Of a stretch of DNA of 56,266 nucleotides, positions 22,401 to 33,400 are shown piece by piece. The notes beneath the pieces are model-generated. The model was given only the letters and a program-made list of their open reading frames with translations. It ran no database searches and was not told the origin of the DNA. The DNA lies in assembly GCA_024220525.1 (NCBI GenBank), contig JAMYWO010000057.1, positions 101,835-158,100 of the forward strand, given 5' to 3'. How positions within the stretch are numbered: position 1 is the stretch's first letter; every line of letters starts with the position of its first letter. The DNA comes from Cochliopodium minus. Lineage: Eukaryota; Discosea; Himatismenida; Cochliopodiidae. Made by a program: the position numbers and the translations under genes.

Positions 22401-22508
22401 GAGTCTTCTGATTACAGCGTTCATCAAAGCAAATTTGTTCCGCACACCGTGCAATTAGAAGATGAGGATGTTGATAATTGGATAGAAAAACATTTCAAAA
22501 TAAAATGA
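19411..22508 (+). CDS. Coiled-coil protein kinase-like protein, predicted pseudokinase
   Basis: Exons: 19411-19557, 19825-20163, 20573-20713, 21109-21237, 21409-21796, 21922-21980, 22063-22327, 22382-22508; about 527 residues from the ATG at 19422. The 5' end is uncertain and more exons may lie upstream. Residues 1-100 are a long coiled coil. The kinase fold follows. The glycine loop is degenerate (RGTSFHSPVWRC), the VAIK lysine is kept (YAVKKIK), the catalytic loop is HRDLQPSSIM (Asp kept, Asn changed to Ser), the DFG motif reads SWG (no metal-binding Asp), and YKAPE and DIWSVGCILAELF are present. It fits the CMGC-like part of the family. Loss of the DFG Asp and of the glycine loop predicts a non-catalytic scaffold or regulator. 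Introns are long for this window and pure T/A. Confidence 0.8.
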
Positions 22509-22575
22509 AAATAGTTTTGTTGATAAAATTTTGTTTAAATAAAAATAAAAAAAAAAAAAATAATGTTTAATTTTT

Positions 22576-23460
22576 TCAATTTTCATCACCAAAGCCAAAA
22601 GTACCAAAAAGTAATTCGGATTTTTCTTCAAGTTTTTTAATCCTTGATAAATAATTTTCAATGGAAATAGAGTCGGGATATTCAAGGGAGAAAAAAGATT
22701 TTCTATCAACTCTCTTGTTGATTTCAAACAGAACGAACTTGGGTATTTTCAATTTCAAACATTTTAGAACCAAAAGAAAAGAAAAAATTGCAGATTTGAA
22801 GTGAGGACAACAATCAATATGTGAGAAAGATTCCCATTTTTGGTTACATTTTAAAAGGTAAGAGAATTCACTTACGAAAATGTCATCAACATAGTTTGTA
22901 AATTGTTTTAGTGAGCTGCTGTTCATGTAAATGTCTACCAAAAACTTTAAATTTTTTTCATTGAACATATCATTATTTCTTAGATGGAGAATTTCTAGTG
23001 TGTGATTGTGTTTTAGACTTTTGGAAAGAGATTCAAAAAAATTTTCCTTTAATGTTATATCTAATGTTTGAAGAGAATTATTTATGGACAAACTTTCCAG
23101 CAAGGCTTGGTTGACAAGACCACTCATTTTCAATCTTTTTAGTGTTTTGCTTTTTTTCAATGCATCTGCAAGGTAATTTATGTTATTATCATTTATTGCA
23201 TTCATTAGAGAAATTTCTTCGAGATATTCAAATGTATGAAGTTGACCAAAAAAATATTCCCATTGTTCCTTTGCTGGTTCTCTATTATCAAAAATGAGGG
23301 TTTTTATGGAGGTGTTTGATTTCATTATATCAGTGAGATACTTTAAATCTAATTGCTCTATTTCATCATCATCATAATCATCAAATAAATTAATATAACG
23401 AACCAAATTTAGCTTTCCATTTTTCATTTCTTTTATTTTTATATCCAACCACTCTTTCAT
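22576..23460 (-). CDS. Leucine-rich-repeat protein (RNI-like)
   Basis: Single exon, 294 residues, no signal peptide. Regular leucine-rich units can be seen (LKYLTDIMKSNTSIKTLIFD, LEEISLMNAINDNNINYLAD, LKRLKMSGL, LQTLDITL, HTLEILHLRNNDMF), about 25-30 residues apart, as in cytosolic RNI-type repeats. The C-terminal third is a different, helical region. The gene is convergent with the pseudokinase gene, with 67 bp between the stop codons. Protein binding is the likely role. Confidence 0.7.
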   Translation of the reverse strand: MKEWLDIKIKEMKNGKLNLVRYINLFDDYDDDEIEQLDLKYLTDIMKSNTSIKTLIFDNREPAKEQWEYFFGQLHTFEYLEEISLMNAINDNNINYLADALKKSKTLKRLKMSGLVNQALLESLSINNSLQTLDITLKENFFESLSKSLKHNHTLEILHLRNNDMFNEKNLKFLVDIYMNSSSLKQFTNYVDDIFVSEFSYLLKCNQKWESFSHIDCCPHFKSAIFSFLLVLKCLKLKIPKFVLFEINKRVDRKSFFSLEYPDSISIENYLSRIKKLEEKSELLFGTFGFGDEN

Positions 23461-23498
23461 TACAAGGATTTAGAGTTTCAAATTTTTTTTATTTATTA

Positions 23499-23569
23499 GA
23501 GATGTTCAAAATTTTACAACAAGTATTTAATTTACATCCGCTAACAAAGTTGTAAATTTTGGACATGTC
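23499..23569. mobile_element. TA-flanked MITE, copy 1 (most complete)
   Basis: The 71-bp element is flanked by TA on both sides. The left end GAGATGTTCAAAATTTTACA is an imperfect inverted match of the right end (GACATGTCCAAAATTTACAA read on the minus strand). TA flanks and short terminal repeats fit a Tc1/mariner-derived MITE. Related copies lie at 38809-38854 and 49293-49354, and a half copy near 44889. The rest of 23461-23779 holds no gene. Confidence 0.7.
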
Positions 23570-23779
23570 TATTTTTTTATAAATTAAAAAATATGCAAAC
23601 AGTTTTAAAAAATGCATCTAATTAAGATATGTTAATCTCGGGGATAATGAGCATCCACAAATTTTTTGTTTGTAAAATTTTAATGCATGATTGATGCTAA
23701 GAAATTTCGAATAATTCAAGATTTTTGAAATATCAATGTAGGAAAAAAAAATTTTAAATCGCATGTCCTCTTAATTTGG

Positions 23780-26671
23780 TTAATTCCTTCTTTTTAATAA
23801 TTTTTCTAATTCGAGTATTTCTTTTTGAAGTCTATCAATTGCTTTTTCATCATCAACTTGTTTGTTTTTCAAAAAAAGGATCTCCTCATCTTTCTTTGAT
23901 TCAGACTGTTCCAAGAAGACTTCCCTTTTCCCAAACTCATCGAACCTTTTTCTGTCATAACGAGAAAAACCAGGACCTCTTCTTCCTCTCTCACCACGAT
24001 CTCCTTTGCTTCCTTTAAATCCACGAATACCTCTGGCTCCAATCTCTCCTTTCTCTCCCTTTTCACCTTCTTCACCAATTTCACCATTTGATCCTTTATC
24101 TCCTTTATCTCCCTTATTTCCTTTATCTCCCTTATCTCCTTTATTTCCTTTATCACCAACTGATCCCTTATCTCCTTTATCTCCCTTAATTCCATTTTCA
24201 CCATTTGATCCTTTATCTCCTTTATCTCCCTTATTTCCTTTATCTCCTTTATCTCCCTTAATTCCATTTTCACCATTTGATCCTTTATCTCCTTTATCTC
24301 CCTTATCACCTTTATCTCCCTTATCACCTTTATCACCTTTTACTCCAATCTCAGAAAGATTCAACTCATTAGAAGTGCTTGTCAAAAAATTAGAATCTCC
24401 AGAATAAGTGGCTGTGAGAACATCGGAACTTACATCCATTGAATTGACATCTAATGTTGCGACTCCATTTGTGATTGTTGCAGTACCAATAACTACATTT
24501 CCGTATTTAAATGTGACGATTCCTGTAATTTGATCACTTGCCAAACTTGAATTTACAGTTGCTTTTAGTGTAAATGATTTTACTACTCTTGTTGAATAAA
24601 ATCTCTTTAATGGTTTTTCCACTGATTCCAAAACAATTGTTGTTGGATTTTTATCACAAGTATTTTCTTTACAGTTACAAGACAGTATCCCTGAACATTT
24701 GCAATCAATGGTCCCTCCACATCCATCTGATACTGTTCCACCTTTTTTAAAAATGATTTAAAAAGCAAAAAAGAAAAACAAAAAAGATCCATACAAACCA
24801 ATCCAAGTGAATTACCTTTTTAAAAAAAAGATTATTTAATTTTAAAAAAATTTTAAAAAAAGAAACCTACATGTTAATGGAACACATTTTAGTAAACAGT
24901 TTGAAGGATCGGTTGTATACTTTCCTAAAAAAAAACTTTTGAAAATTTAAATTGAGAAGAAAAAAAAAGAAACATCAGATTACGTAAAATATTGCAAAAT
25001 TTGGTCTTTGATCGATAAATCAGACGAAGGACATTCTTGTGGAAAAGGCTTAACAGAGCTGGTTCCAGTATGAAAGTCCGAGAATATAACTTTTCCGCAT
25101 GAATTTCCAGTGAGAGGGGTGCTGGTAAAATGTAAAAAAATTTTAAAATATTAATTTATCTTTTTTTACTCGAATCCCAAAACAATTGGAATATTCCCTG
25201 AAGTTGTGGATAAATAAACTTCACCAGGAGGATTAATTGTTAACATTTCTCTGCAAAAATTTTTAGAAAATAAAAATGAAGAAGCATTTTTAATCTTACT
25301 TCCTAAGTTCTGACACAGATGGAACAATGATATCTTTACCGTTTCTTGTGAAGGTTGGATTTAACAAGGAAATATAATCAGCCAGACCCAATTGATTGGG
25401 AGTTGATGAAGGAATGGTGCAGTTTTGAGGGTCCTTTATATTTAAAGATTAATTTATTTGTGTTTTAAATTACAAATTATTTACAAGAGTTGAACTTGAT
25501 GTCCATGTTGCAAGTGCATCAAAAGGAGGGTTGTTTTTGATAAATGGGTTAGCATAATGAGTGGCAAAGAGTTTACCCCCAGCATTTACAAAATTCTTGA
25601 CATTATTGAGTTGGGCTAAAAATAAAAAAAATTATCAATTAAATATTTGTAACAAATTTGATTAAAAAATTTCTGACCTTGAGATGTTGGAAAAGTGTTA
25701 GCCGAACAAGCAATAACTATTATATTATAATTTGACATGACATCATAATCATTGAGGAGAGTTGAAAATGAGGGAGATCCAGCAATGAAAGCACCATTGT
25801 TCTGGTAGAAATTTATGCTACCTGCTTCATTTGGTGTTGTAAATTCACTATCTTTTATTCCTATGTTTCTGAAGATGCATTCAAAATTATCAACTGATCC
25901 TGTTACGACTGCTATTTTTGGAATGTTGCCTTCGCTTTGGGTTGATGGTAATGCAAGATCTCCAACATCAGTGGTTGTACATGGAGAAACTGAAATCTTG
26001 AATTCTCTCCTCCTTTTTGATTTAAAAATTTTTTTTAAGCATATCTATATTTATTTATGAATTTACTGTTTTGATATATTTAAAATAATTTTACCATAAT
26101 AAATTTGCTATAACCAAATCAATACTTTCGCCAGATGGCATGTCCATGATCTCAAATCCCCCATCACTTCCAGTAGTTGCCCAAACCCCAGGTAAAGGAT
26201 CTCCTGTCAAATCTGAACAACCACTCCCACAAAAAACCCCTTGCTCTTTTGGACCTAATACACCATTGGGTACGTACACAAATATCCCTGCAACTGGAAG
26301 TTTTCCATTTGGAGTAACCACTCTTCCTTTTATGATGGTCTTGCAACTGTCTGAAGAAGATTGAGACAAACAAAGACCAGTGCAAGGAACACATTTATTA
26401 AACACACATTTTTCTTTATCAGCACAAGATCCACAATTTAGAGTGTTACCACATTGATCATTTGTTGTTCCTATTTAAAATTTTGATTTAAATATGAATA
26501 ATAAATAATTAAGAAAAATATTATAATATTATATTATATTATATTTTATATTTAAAAGCCTATTAATATTTTTTTTTTACCACAATTAAAACCAAAATCA
26601 CTGCAAGTTTTACCAGCCATTATAACATTCGTAAAAAATGCAAATAATCCTAAAACTAACATTATCTTCAT
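23780..26671 (-). CDS. Secreted chimeric protein: myxobacterial-type ectodomain, Ig-like domain and GDK-rich collagen-like domain
   Basis: Exons (minus): 26581-26671, 26095-26470, 25678-26012, 25485-25615, 25300-25433, 25170-25250, 24984-25121, 24871-24935, 24795-24815, 23780-24738; 776 residues, all phases closed. Order: signal peptide (MKIMLVLGLFAFFTNVIM); Cys-rich CGxxxDxCGNTLNCG motif; a long region whose blocks (SEGNIPKIAVVTGSVDNFEC, FYQNNGA, NAGGKLFATHY, SCGKVIFSDFHTG, FPQECPSSDLSIKDQIL) recall secreted proteins common in myxobacteria; a second motif CGTVSDGCGGTIDC; an Ig-like domain of bacterial type (residues about 495-588, ATYSGDSNFLTSTS); about 42 Gly-X-Y triplets (589-716); and a C-terminal coiled coil that could trimerise the collagen. 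Proline is nearly absent from the triplets, and Lys dominates the Y position. One exon is 21 nt. It is probably an extracellular or cell-coat protein and a likely substrate of the hydroxylase at 35.3-38 kb. Confidence 0.85.
23965..24346 (-). repeat. Collagen-like Gly-X-Y coding repeat
   Basis: About 42 uninterrupted triplets are encoded, roughly half of them Gly-Asp-Lys. A larger unit (GSNGENGIKGDKGDKGNKGD) is repeated at DNA level, showing growth by internal duplication. On the opposite strand this yields Pro/Leu/Ser-rich open frames that are artefacts. Confidence 0.95.
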
Positions 26672-27140
26672 CTTTGATTTTAGGATTTTAAATTTTTTTT
26701 TTTTTTTTTATTTGCACTTTTAAATCCCACTTTTTAATCCAAAATGGATTCAAGAAAATATCCATTTTTTAAAAAAATTCTTAATATTGAGTGTACAAAT
26801 CTTTAATGTTTATTTTTTAGTTTAAATTATTTTTTTTGTTTGATTGGTATATTTCTAAAGGGCAATTTTGTTTTTTTTCATTATTTTTTCTTTTGCCTTT
26901 TCAATTATTTTTTGAAAATGTCTTTAGAAATTCACATCAATGTTCCAATTTCTTTTTTCTACAAAAAGGGATGAAAAGGAGAAAATCTTGTTCTTTTGAC
27001 TGAAGCTCCATAGAATCCTAAAGCCAACAGAAAATGACCTATAAACCTTCAATGGATGGGAATACTTATTTATCTTAAATTTTTTTGATCAAAAATATTT
27101 TCAATAAAATTTTGTATGGAAAGATATTTTTAATTTTAAT
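26672..27140. other. Intergenic, nothing recognised
   Basis: This spacer between two minus-strand genes must contain the promoter of the collagen-like gene and the 3' flank of that gene's upstream neighbour. It is A/T-rich with a few less biased patches near 26940-27060, and no open frame of interest was found. Confidence 0.5.
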
Positions 27141-28586
27141 TCAATTTTGTGGCCAATTAGCTGGGATTAACTTTGGAGTTCTTTCTGTGAAAATGGCATA
27201 AGTGTTCTCATTAATGCATTTGCCTCCTCCATCTATAGATTTTTTTGTTTCATTAAAAATTATTTCAAAAAAAAAAAGAAGAAAGAAAAGTTTAACCTTT
27301 TGAAATATGAGGACAATGATGCTCAGGGTTGGCTAAAAATAATTAAAAAAATTAGTTAATATTTTCAATATTAAATTTAAAAAATTTTCATTACCTAAGG
27401 CCAAGTTGGAATGGATATACCTGCAAGAAACAGTGTCAGTGTTTACAACAAAATAATCCCCAAATGGAATTTTGTTGGTCATAAAGTCCACACAATCTTC
27501 ATAGCTGTCATAAACTGTAAAGTTCCCAACACAAAAATGAGTGGAGACAAGGCTTCAAAAAAGATTTAAAATAATTTATTTTGAAATAAATTAAATAAAA
27601 AAAAATAAAAAGTTAAAACAATTTAAATAAAAAATAATATTTAAAAACAAAACTAATAAATATAAAATTTTATTTTCTTACCAAATGTTCGCAATAGTGG
27701 TATTTTGTAGAACTGGAAAGAGTCCAGATCTTCCCACATTGTAGAGGTTCATGTCGAAGGAAGAAACTTTGTTGTTGGCAGAAAACACGAAATATCCATC
27801 AAAGTAAATGACAGTTCTTGGCACTTCCGTTGTAGTGTTGTCATACCTATATTTTTTAAAAAAGTAATAAAATATATTCACTGCAAAACGAAAAGACATA
27901 TTTTCATCAATATTTTACCAATATGCTGCTAATCTCAAAGAGACCATGTTTCCTCTTGGAAAGAAATCCAATAAATCCATTTTTCTCAATAATGCTCTTT
28001 CTGGCTCATTGATCAACCCCAATGGATTCGGCAAGGCATAGAAATATTCGCTCACCCCTAATAGGATTGATAAATTTATAAGGATAATTTTTATATTGTG
28101 AAGGATATTTTATTTCACCTGATAATCCTGTAAATTCCCCAAATGGTGTAATTCTTCCTTCTACATCAGCTTCAAAAATATCATTCAATTCTATTGATTT
28201 GTTATCGATAAAAAAATTAATTATATTATTTGATGTATCAAAAAATTTTATATTTAGTTTTTTAACCATCCACCAATGTTTGATTTGGTATGATTCCTTT
28301 AATTACAAGTTGGATAATAAATAAAGAAATTTAACATTAAATTTAATATATTTTTTTATATTTTGCCTTCCAGAGCTAAAGCTAATTGTGCGCTTTTTGG
28401 ATACAAAGTGGAAAGGAGCAATTTTCTGAGCACTGTGTCGTAAATCTTGAATCTAGCTTCATCGCTTTCAAATCTCTTCAAAATTGCAAGTTTCTTGGCA
28501 TCTGCATTGTTGAAAATATTGATGGTGGTTTGGGATAAACAAAAAATAAGAAACAAACAAAAAATGAAAAGGTGTTTTTTGTTCAT
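27141..28586 (-). CDS. Secreted NTF2/SnoaL-like protein with Cys-rich tail
   Basis: Exons (minus): 28367-28586, 28267-28296, 28119-28190, 27919-28057, 27682-27846, 27395-27552, 27297-27332, 27141-27232; 303 residues, all in phase. A signal peptide (MNKKHLFIFCLFLIFCLSQ) is followed by an NTF2-like pattern (EADVEGRITPFGEFTGLSGV, SEYFYALPNP, FPRGNMVSLRLAAYW). The C-terminal Cys motif is CVGN...C...CRYIH...HHCPHIS...KC. I recall the same combination from uncharacterised secreted proteins of fungi and slime moulds, but this is not verified. Two exons are only 30 and 36 nt. The first intron starts with GC (28366), a GC-AG intron needed for the frame. Confidence 0.65.
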
Positions 28587-28881
28587 TTTTTTTTTTTTTA
28601 TTCTCAAATTTACAAATTAAAAACAAAAAAGTTTGATTCATTCAACAAATGAACTTTCAACAAAAATTAGTTTATAGTCCTTCAAGAAAACCTAAAAATT
28701 AACATAAAGATAACATTAAAGAAAATTTTAATTTCAAAGATGGCAAAAAACAAAAGAAATTTTACTTTTTACTTTATTTACCTTCTATTAAAATTTTGGT
28801 TTTTTTTTTTTTAAACAACTATAAACAATATAATTAAAAATGACAGAGAACCCCCACAACTTAAAGTTTTTTTTTTGAACG

Positions 28882-29151
28882 CTAATTAGAAAGAAGACCC
28901 AAATTACTCTTAATACAAGGATCAAACTTTTTAACGATAAACTTTGAATTGACAACTAAAAAGTAGAGACTCTCAATAAGCTTGCGATACTTGGTGATGA
29001 TCTTCTCCTTGGTCAAAATGATCTTAGAGACCTCGGTATCTATGGTGCCACTCTCGTCGCGAATCTTCTCCAGGAAGGGCAGCACGTTACTATTAACAAA
29101 ATTTTTTTGTTCTTGGTCTTTCTCGGATGTTTGCTCATCGGAAGCCATCAT
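28882..29151 (-). CDS. Small helical protein, unrecognised
   Basis: A single exon of about 89 codons (ATG at 29151 or 29148). The product is charged and predicted helical (FLEKIRDESGTIDTEVSKII, then KEKIITKYRKLIESLYFLVV). It ends with KSNLGLLSN. It could be a small complex subunit. No family was recognised. Confidence 0.5.
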   Translation of the reverse strand: MMASDEQTSEKDQEQKNFVNSNVLPFLEKIRDESGTIDTEVSKIILTKEKIITKYRKLIESLYFLVVNSKFIVKKFDPCIKSNLGLLSN

Positions 29152-29481
29152 GTAGAAACATCCTACAAACAAAAAAATTTTTTATCGAGGTAAGTGAAAT
29201 CATTCCTATGTATATAAAAACTGAATATTTGAAAAACTGAAATAAATAAAGTGATTGAAAGTAATCCCTTTGATTCTTTTTATTTTTTGTTTATTTTTTA
29301 TTATTTTGAAAAAATTGTCCTAAATTTCTAAAAATAAATTCAGAATCAAAATGATTTGATTTAGCTAAAATCTAAAAATGATTAATATAACACATCAATT
29401 AGTGAAGGTGATTTTATAAGATCCTCTTAAATAATATATTATGTTGTTTCTAAAATTGAGATGATGTGAATTTAAGATTAA
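29152..29481. other. Intergenic, nothing recognised
   Basis: A/T-rich spacer between two minus-strand genes, with no frame or structure of note. Confidence 0.5.
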
Positions 29482-30176
29482 TTAATCAAATTTGATATGT
29501 TTTCGTATATTATACAAAAGAAATTCGTCAAGATATAGATGATTACCTAACCATGAGAATCCAGATAATACCATCAAGCTAGGCTTTGTGAAATATTTCC
29601 CCAATAGCAATGAAAAAGTCCCTATTGCTCCTGCCAAAACTTTGAGTTCAGTGGGATAGAATTGGATCTCTGGATTATAGGATTTGAAGCTCATGATCTC
29701 CTCTTCCAAATCCTTTTTGAATTCAGCGAAAGATTTGGTTAACTGAAGAAATTTTATTTTCAATTCTTTTTTGAGCTGCGAGAAATCTTTCACATCTTCC
29801 AATATGATCAATGCATCAGAGCAGATTATACGTGTTGTATACAATAGATTATTATATGCCAATAATAGCTTTACTATTTTTGTTTTATACTCTGTTTCCA
29901 GCAATTCCAACTTTCTTAATTCGTTGAAGGTTTCTGCTATTATCAGAAAGTAATTTTGTAGTTCTTGCTCAAATTTAATTTTGAAATTCGCAAATTTTTG
30001 AGAGTAATCTTTTTTTGGTACGTTTTCTTCTTTCAAATATTCACTATTTTCTATTTATGAAAACATTTATTCCCTTTTTATTTAAAATAATTCTTATTTG
30101 GGGTTTATGAACATTTACCAATAGTACTGAAATTTGCCCTCACTCCACTCGATATTAAAATATTGTTTTGGCTCAT
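29482..30176 (-). CDS. Helical protein with a hydrophobic hairpin, unrecognised
   Basis: Exons (minus): 30119-30176 and 29482-30050; 208 residues, phase consistent. After a polar N-terminus there is a long amphipathic helical region (about 30-130), then hydrophobic stretches (VLAGAIGTFSLLLGKYF, LMVLSGFSWLGNHLYL) that may form a membrane hairpin, and a short basic end. It could be a membrane-associated helical bundle. No family was recognised. Confidence 0.6.
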
Positions 30177-30405
30177 TTTTTTATTATTTATTTACGCATA
30201 ATATTGATAAAGATAAATAATATCACAAAAATAAAAGCTAAAATTCTTTCACAAAACATGAATAATCGAAAACAAATTTTAATAATTTTTTTCAAGGAGT
30301 TTAATGGATATTATTTGGGGAATCAAAAAAATAAAAAAAAAAAAAATTAGAATCATCCTTTCTGATCAAAAACAGATTTAAATCGGGCTTCACTCAAAAT
30401 TCAAT

Positions 30406-33400
30406 TTAGTTGTCTTGAGAATCCATATCATCTTCCCAGTTGTCACTAACATTTTCATTATTAGTATTGTTGTTATTATTGTTTGGAGTGTCAATGAGAT
30501 CGTCCTTATCAGTTTTGCCTTCATCAGAATCGTCTTTGGGGATGGAGGTGTCTTTGAGGGCGTTGTAGAAGTTTTGGGTTGACTGCTCCCATTCTTTGTC
30601 GATGACAGTGGTAGTCTTGGTGATGGAAACAGAATTGGTATAATTTTTACGAGGTTTTGGTGCTAAAAAGATAAATTTAAAAACAAAGAATAAAAAATAA
30701 AAAATAAAAAATAAAAAATAAAAAATAAAAAATAAAAAATAAAAAATAAAAAATAAAGAATAAAGAATAAAAAAATAAAAAAATAAAAAATGAAAAATAA
30801 AATAAAAAAAATAAATCTAAAAAAGAATACGAGGTCTATTTTCTTCGCCAAAATTCATGGATTCATTGTAGACTAAAATTGAAAGTCCATTGACAGAGTT
30901 CATTGCTTGATTCAAAGTTTTATTATCTTCAAAAACGACCAAAACATTATCATCGTTGATCCAATGGAACTCGTACTTTCCTTTGTAGTATTTGAAGTAA
31001 GTTTCCAAGTAGACATTGTCAATCGGAAATGGCAAATTTATTTTGGTGAGGTTTGTGATGAGCATTCCTAAAAATAAATAGTTAATATTGAAAAAATAAT
31101 CAAAAAATAGTAAAAATAAAAAATAAAAAATAAATCAAAAAAAAAAATGCAAAAAATATTGAAATTAAAAGCTAAAATAAAAATAAAAAATAAATTTAAA
31201 AATAAAATTTAAAAAAAAATTAAAAAATAAATGAAAAAATATAGAAGTTAAAAGTTTAATTAAAAATAAAAATAATTAAATGTTCAAAAAAATTTTAAAA
31301 AAAAATAAATTTAAAAAATAAAAGTTTACCTATCACAAAACAGTTCTTGTCGTTGGGATTCTTCTTGAGGTTGACATAAGCGCTGAGCAAAAGTTTGGGC
31401 ACCCTAGAAACAGAGCTGCACTTGACGACGACCCTCTTGTTGGGCTCCTCGTTCTGAGAGACAGTCTCCAAGTTGTAAGTCTTGGCTAACAAATGTATGA
31501 TCTTCCTTTTGACGGAGTCCATGGGAGGGAAGGCGATGGTAGGAGGGAAGGCGTATTTCACGTCGCTGATCTTGTCGCGATTGATGAGGTTGTAGAACAC
31601 TTTCTCGATACGTTCAAGGAAGATCGGGTGGAGCATCGCCAGTTCGACTAGCGTTTGGACGTACGAGTTCGTCATTTTCCCAAATGCCTGTTGGAAGATA
31701 AATTTAGTTTTCAAAAAAAAAAAACGAAATAAACGAAAATAATTGTTTTGATTAATAACAAAAAGAAATTATATTTTATTCCAAAAAAGAAAATAATTGT
31801 TCAATCACGGAGTGAATTTTTAATACTTGATAAATAATTATTTTTAAAATTCAATTTTTAAAAAAAAATTTTTTAAAAAATATTATTACAAAAATAAAAA
31901 AAATAAACAAAAAACAAAAAATTTGGTTATGAAATTAAAGAGGAAATTAATTTAAAAAAAATTTGTTTTTTTTTTACCAGGGAGAGAGTAGTTTTGTGCA
32001 TTTGTTCTTCACATTCTTGGTCACACTTCAACATGTTGGTGCGTTGCTCGATGAGTAGCTTGTTTTGTTCCTCGTCTTCGCCTAAACCACAAACTACCGA
32101 CATCTTTTTTCTTTTACATTCACAGAAGATGTTGCTTGTCTGGCTGCAGACTTTGACATTACAGTCCGATGTTGGATGACACTTTTGTATGCATCTGTGC
32201 TCGCAAAATTCGAGTTGGATTCCACTGGAAATAATAAAGTTTAATTTTAATTTTTTTGAAGAATTATTCATTAAAAGTTAAATCAAAAAATTATCAACAA
32301 TCGAAAGAAAATATTTGTTAAAAATGATCAATAGCAATCAACATATATGCAAATGATAAATGAGAATTTGGAACTCATTTATCGATTATATAGTATCTTA
32401 TCTTGAGATAAAAAAATTATAATTTTTTATCTGAAAATATTAGCATAATTATCTTATAAAAAAAATTAATTGACTCAAAACTGTTAAATTTTGATCGAAA
32501 AAAAAATTGAAGAAAAATGTAAAAAAGTTTACCAAATTTGATGACAAGGAGGTGTTGGATGATCGATGAGATCTTCGCTCTTTTGGCACTCATCTCTATG
32601 ACAAACACGATCACAGAAATGGATACCACAAGAAAGCTGTTTACCACATTTGTTGTTACAGCGGACAGCTTCGGACTGGTTGCAAGGGACATTGTTTCTC
32701 CTTTCTTTGCCACACCAACACATCACTGAAACGAGTACACTGCAAGGTGTACACTTCTTATTGTCGAAATGGCATGGATGTTTGAGTGACATATGATTGA
32801 GGGAGTTGTGGCCACAAAGCCTTTCAAAAATGCACTCATAAGGACAATTAAGTTTTGCAGTTCCGCACCTAAAAATATATATATATAAAATTTTGAAATA
32901 AGAAATCATAGAAATAATATTCAAAATAATTAATATTCCCCACATAAATATGCGAAATATAAACAGCGTTTTAAGATCAATAAAGTTTGATTAAAGCAGT
33001 TTAAACCCAGAATTTTAATTTTCCAAAAAGGAATAAGCAAAAGAGAGAAATATAATTAAACAATTTTTTGATGCCAAAAAAAAAATAAAGTTTGATTAAG
33101 TAGAAATTAAAATTTCTTCCACATTGAGATAAACAAAATCTATTAAATTTTTTTACCTAATTGGAGGTTCTTGTATTGTTTTTCCACATGGACAAGACCT
33201 GGGTTCAAAGGAAGCTTCCAAACATGGACTGCAGCTACCATTGTGACAAATCAAGTCACAGCGATGCTTCTTACAGTTAAGTTTCTTACCACAAGGAAGC
33301 ATACAAGTATGGATGCCCATCAAGTCATCCTTATCATTGTTAGAAATGCAGCAAACGTTGTTACACTTGTGTTTGCCACAACTTTTGTTTTGGGTGCACT

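Noticed and set aside
23869-24336. Minus-strand Ile/Lys/Glu repeat frame overlapping the collagen-like domain
   Set aside because: It is the +1 frame of the same repeat. The collagen frame joins the upstream exons in phase and extends to the Ig-like domain.
24006-24407. Plus-strand open frame rich in Pro, Leu and Ser opposite the collagen-like domain
   Set aside because: It is the exact antisense of the Gly-Asp-Lys repeat; stops are absent because of the repeat composition, and no splice or start context supports it.
27411-27420. GTATAT as a donor in the NTF2-like gene
   Set aside because: Reading through keeps CRYIHSNLAL, the Cys motif in continuity with the next exon; the donor at 27394 (GTAATG) fits better.
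28006-28269. Minus-strand 87-codon frame read without splicing
   Set aside because: The NTF2-like protein continues only if the introns inside this stretch are removed; the unspliced frame ends without a domain.
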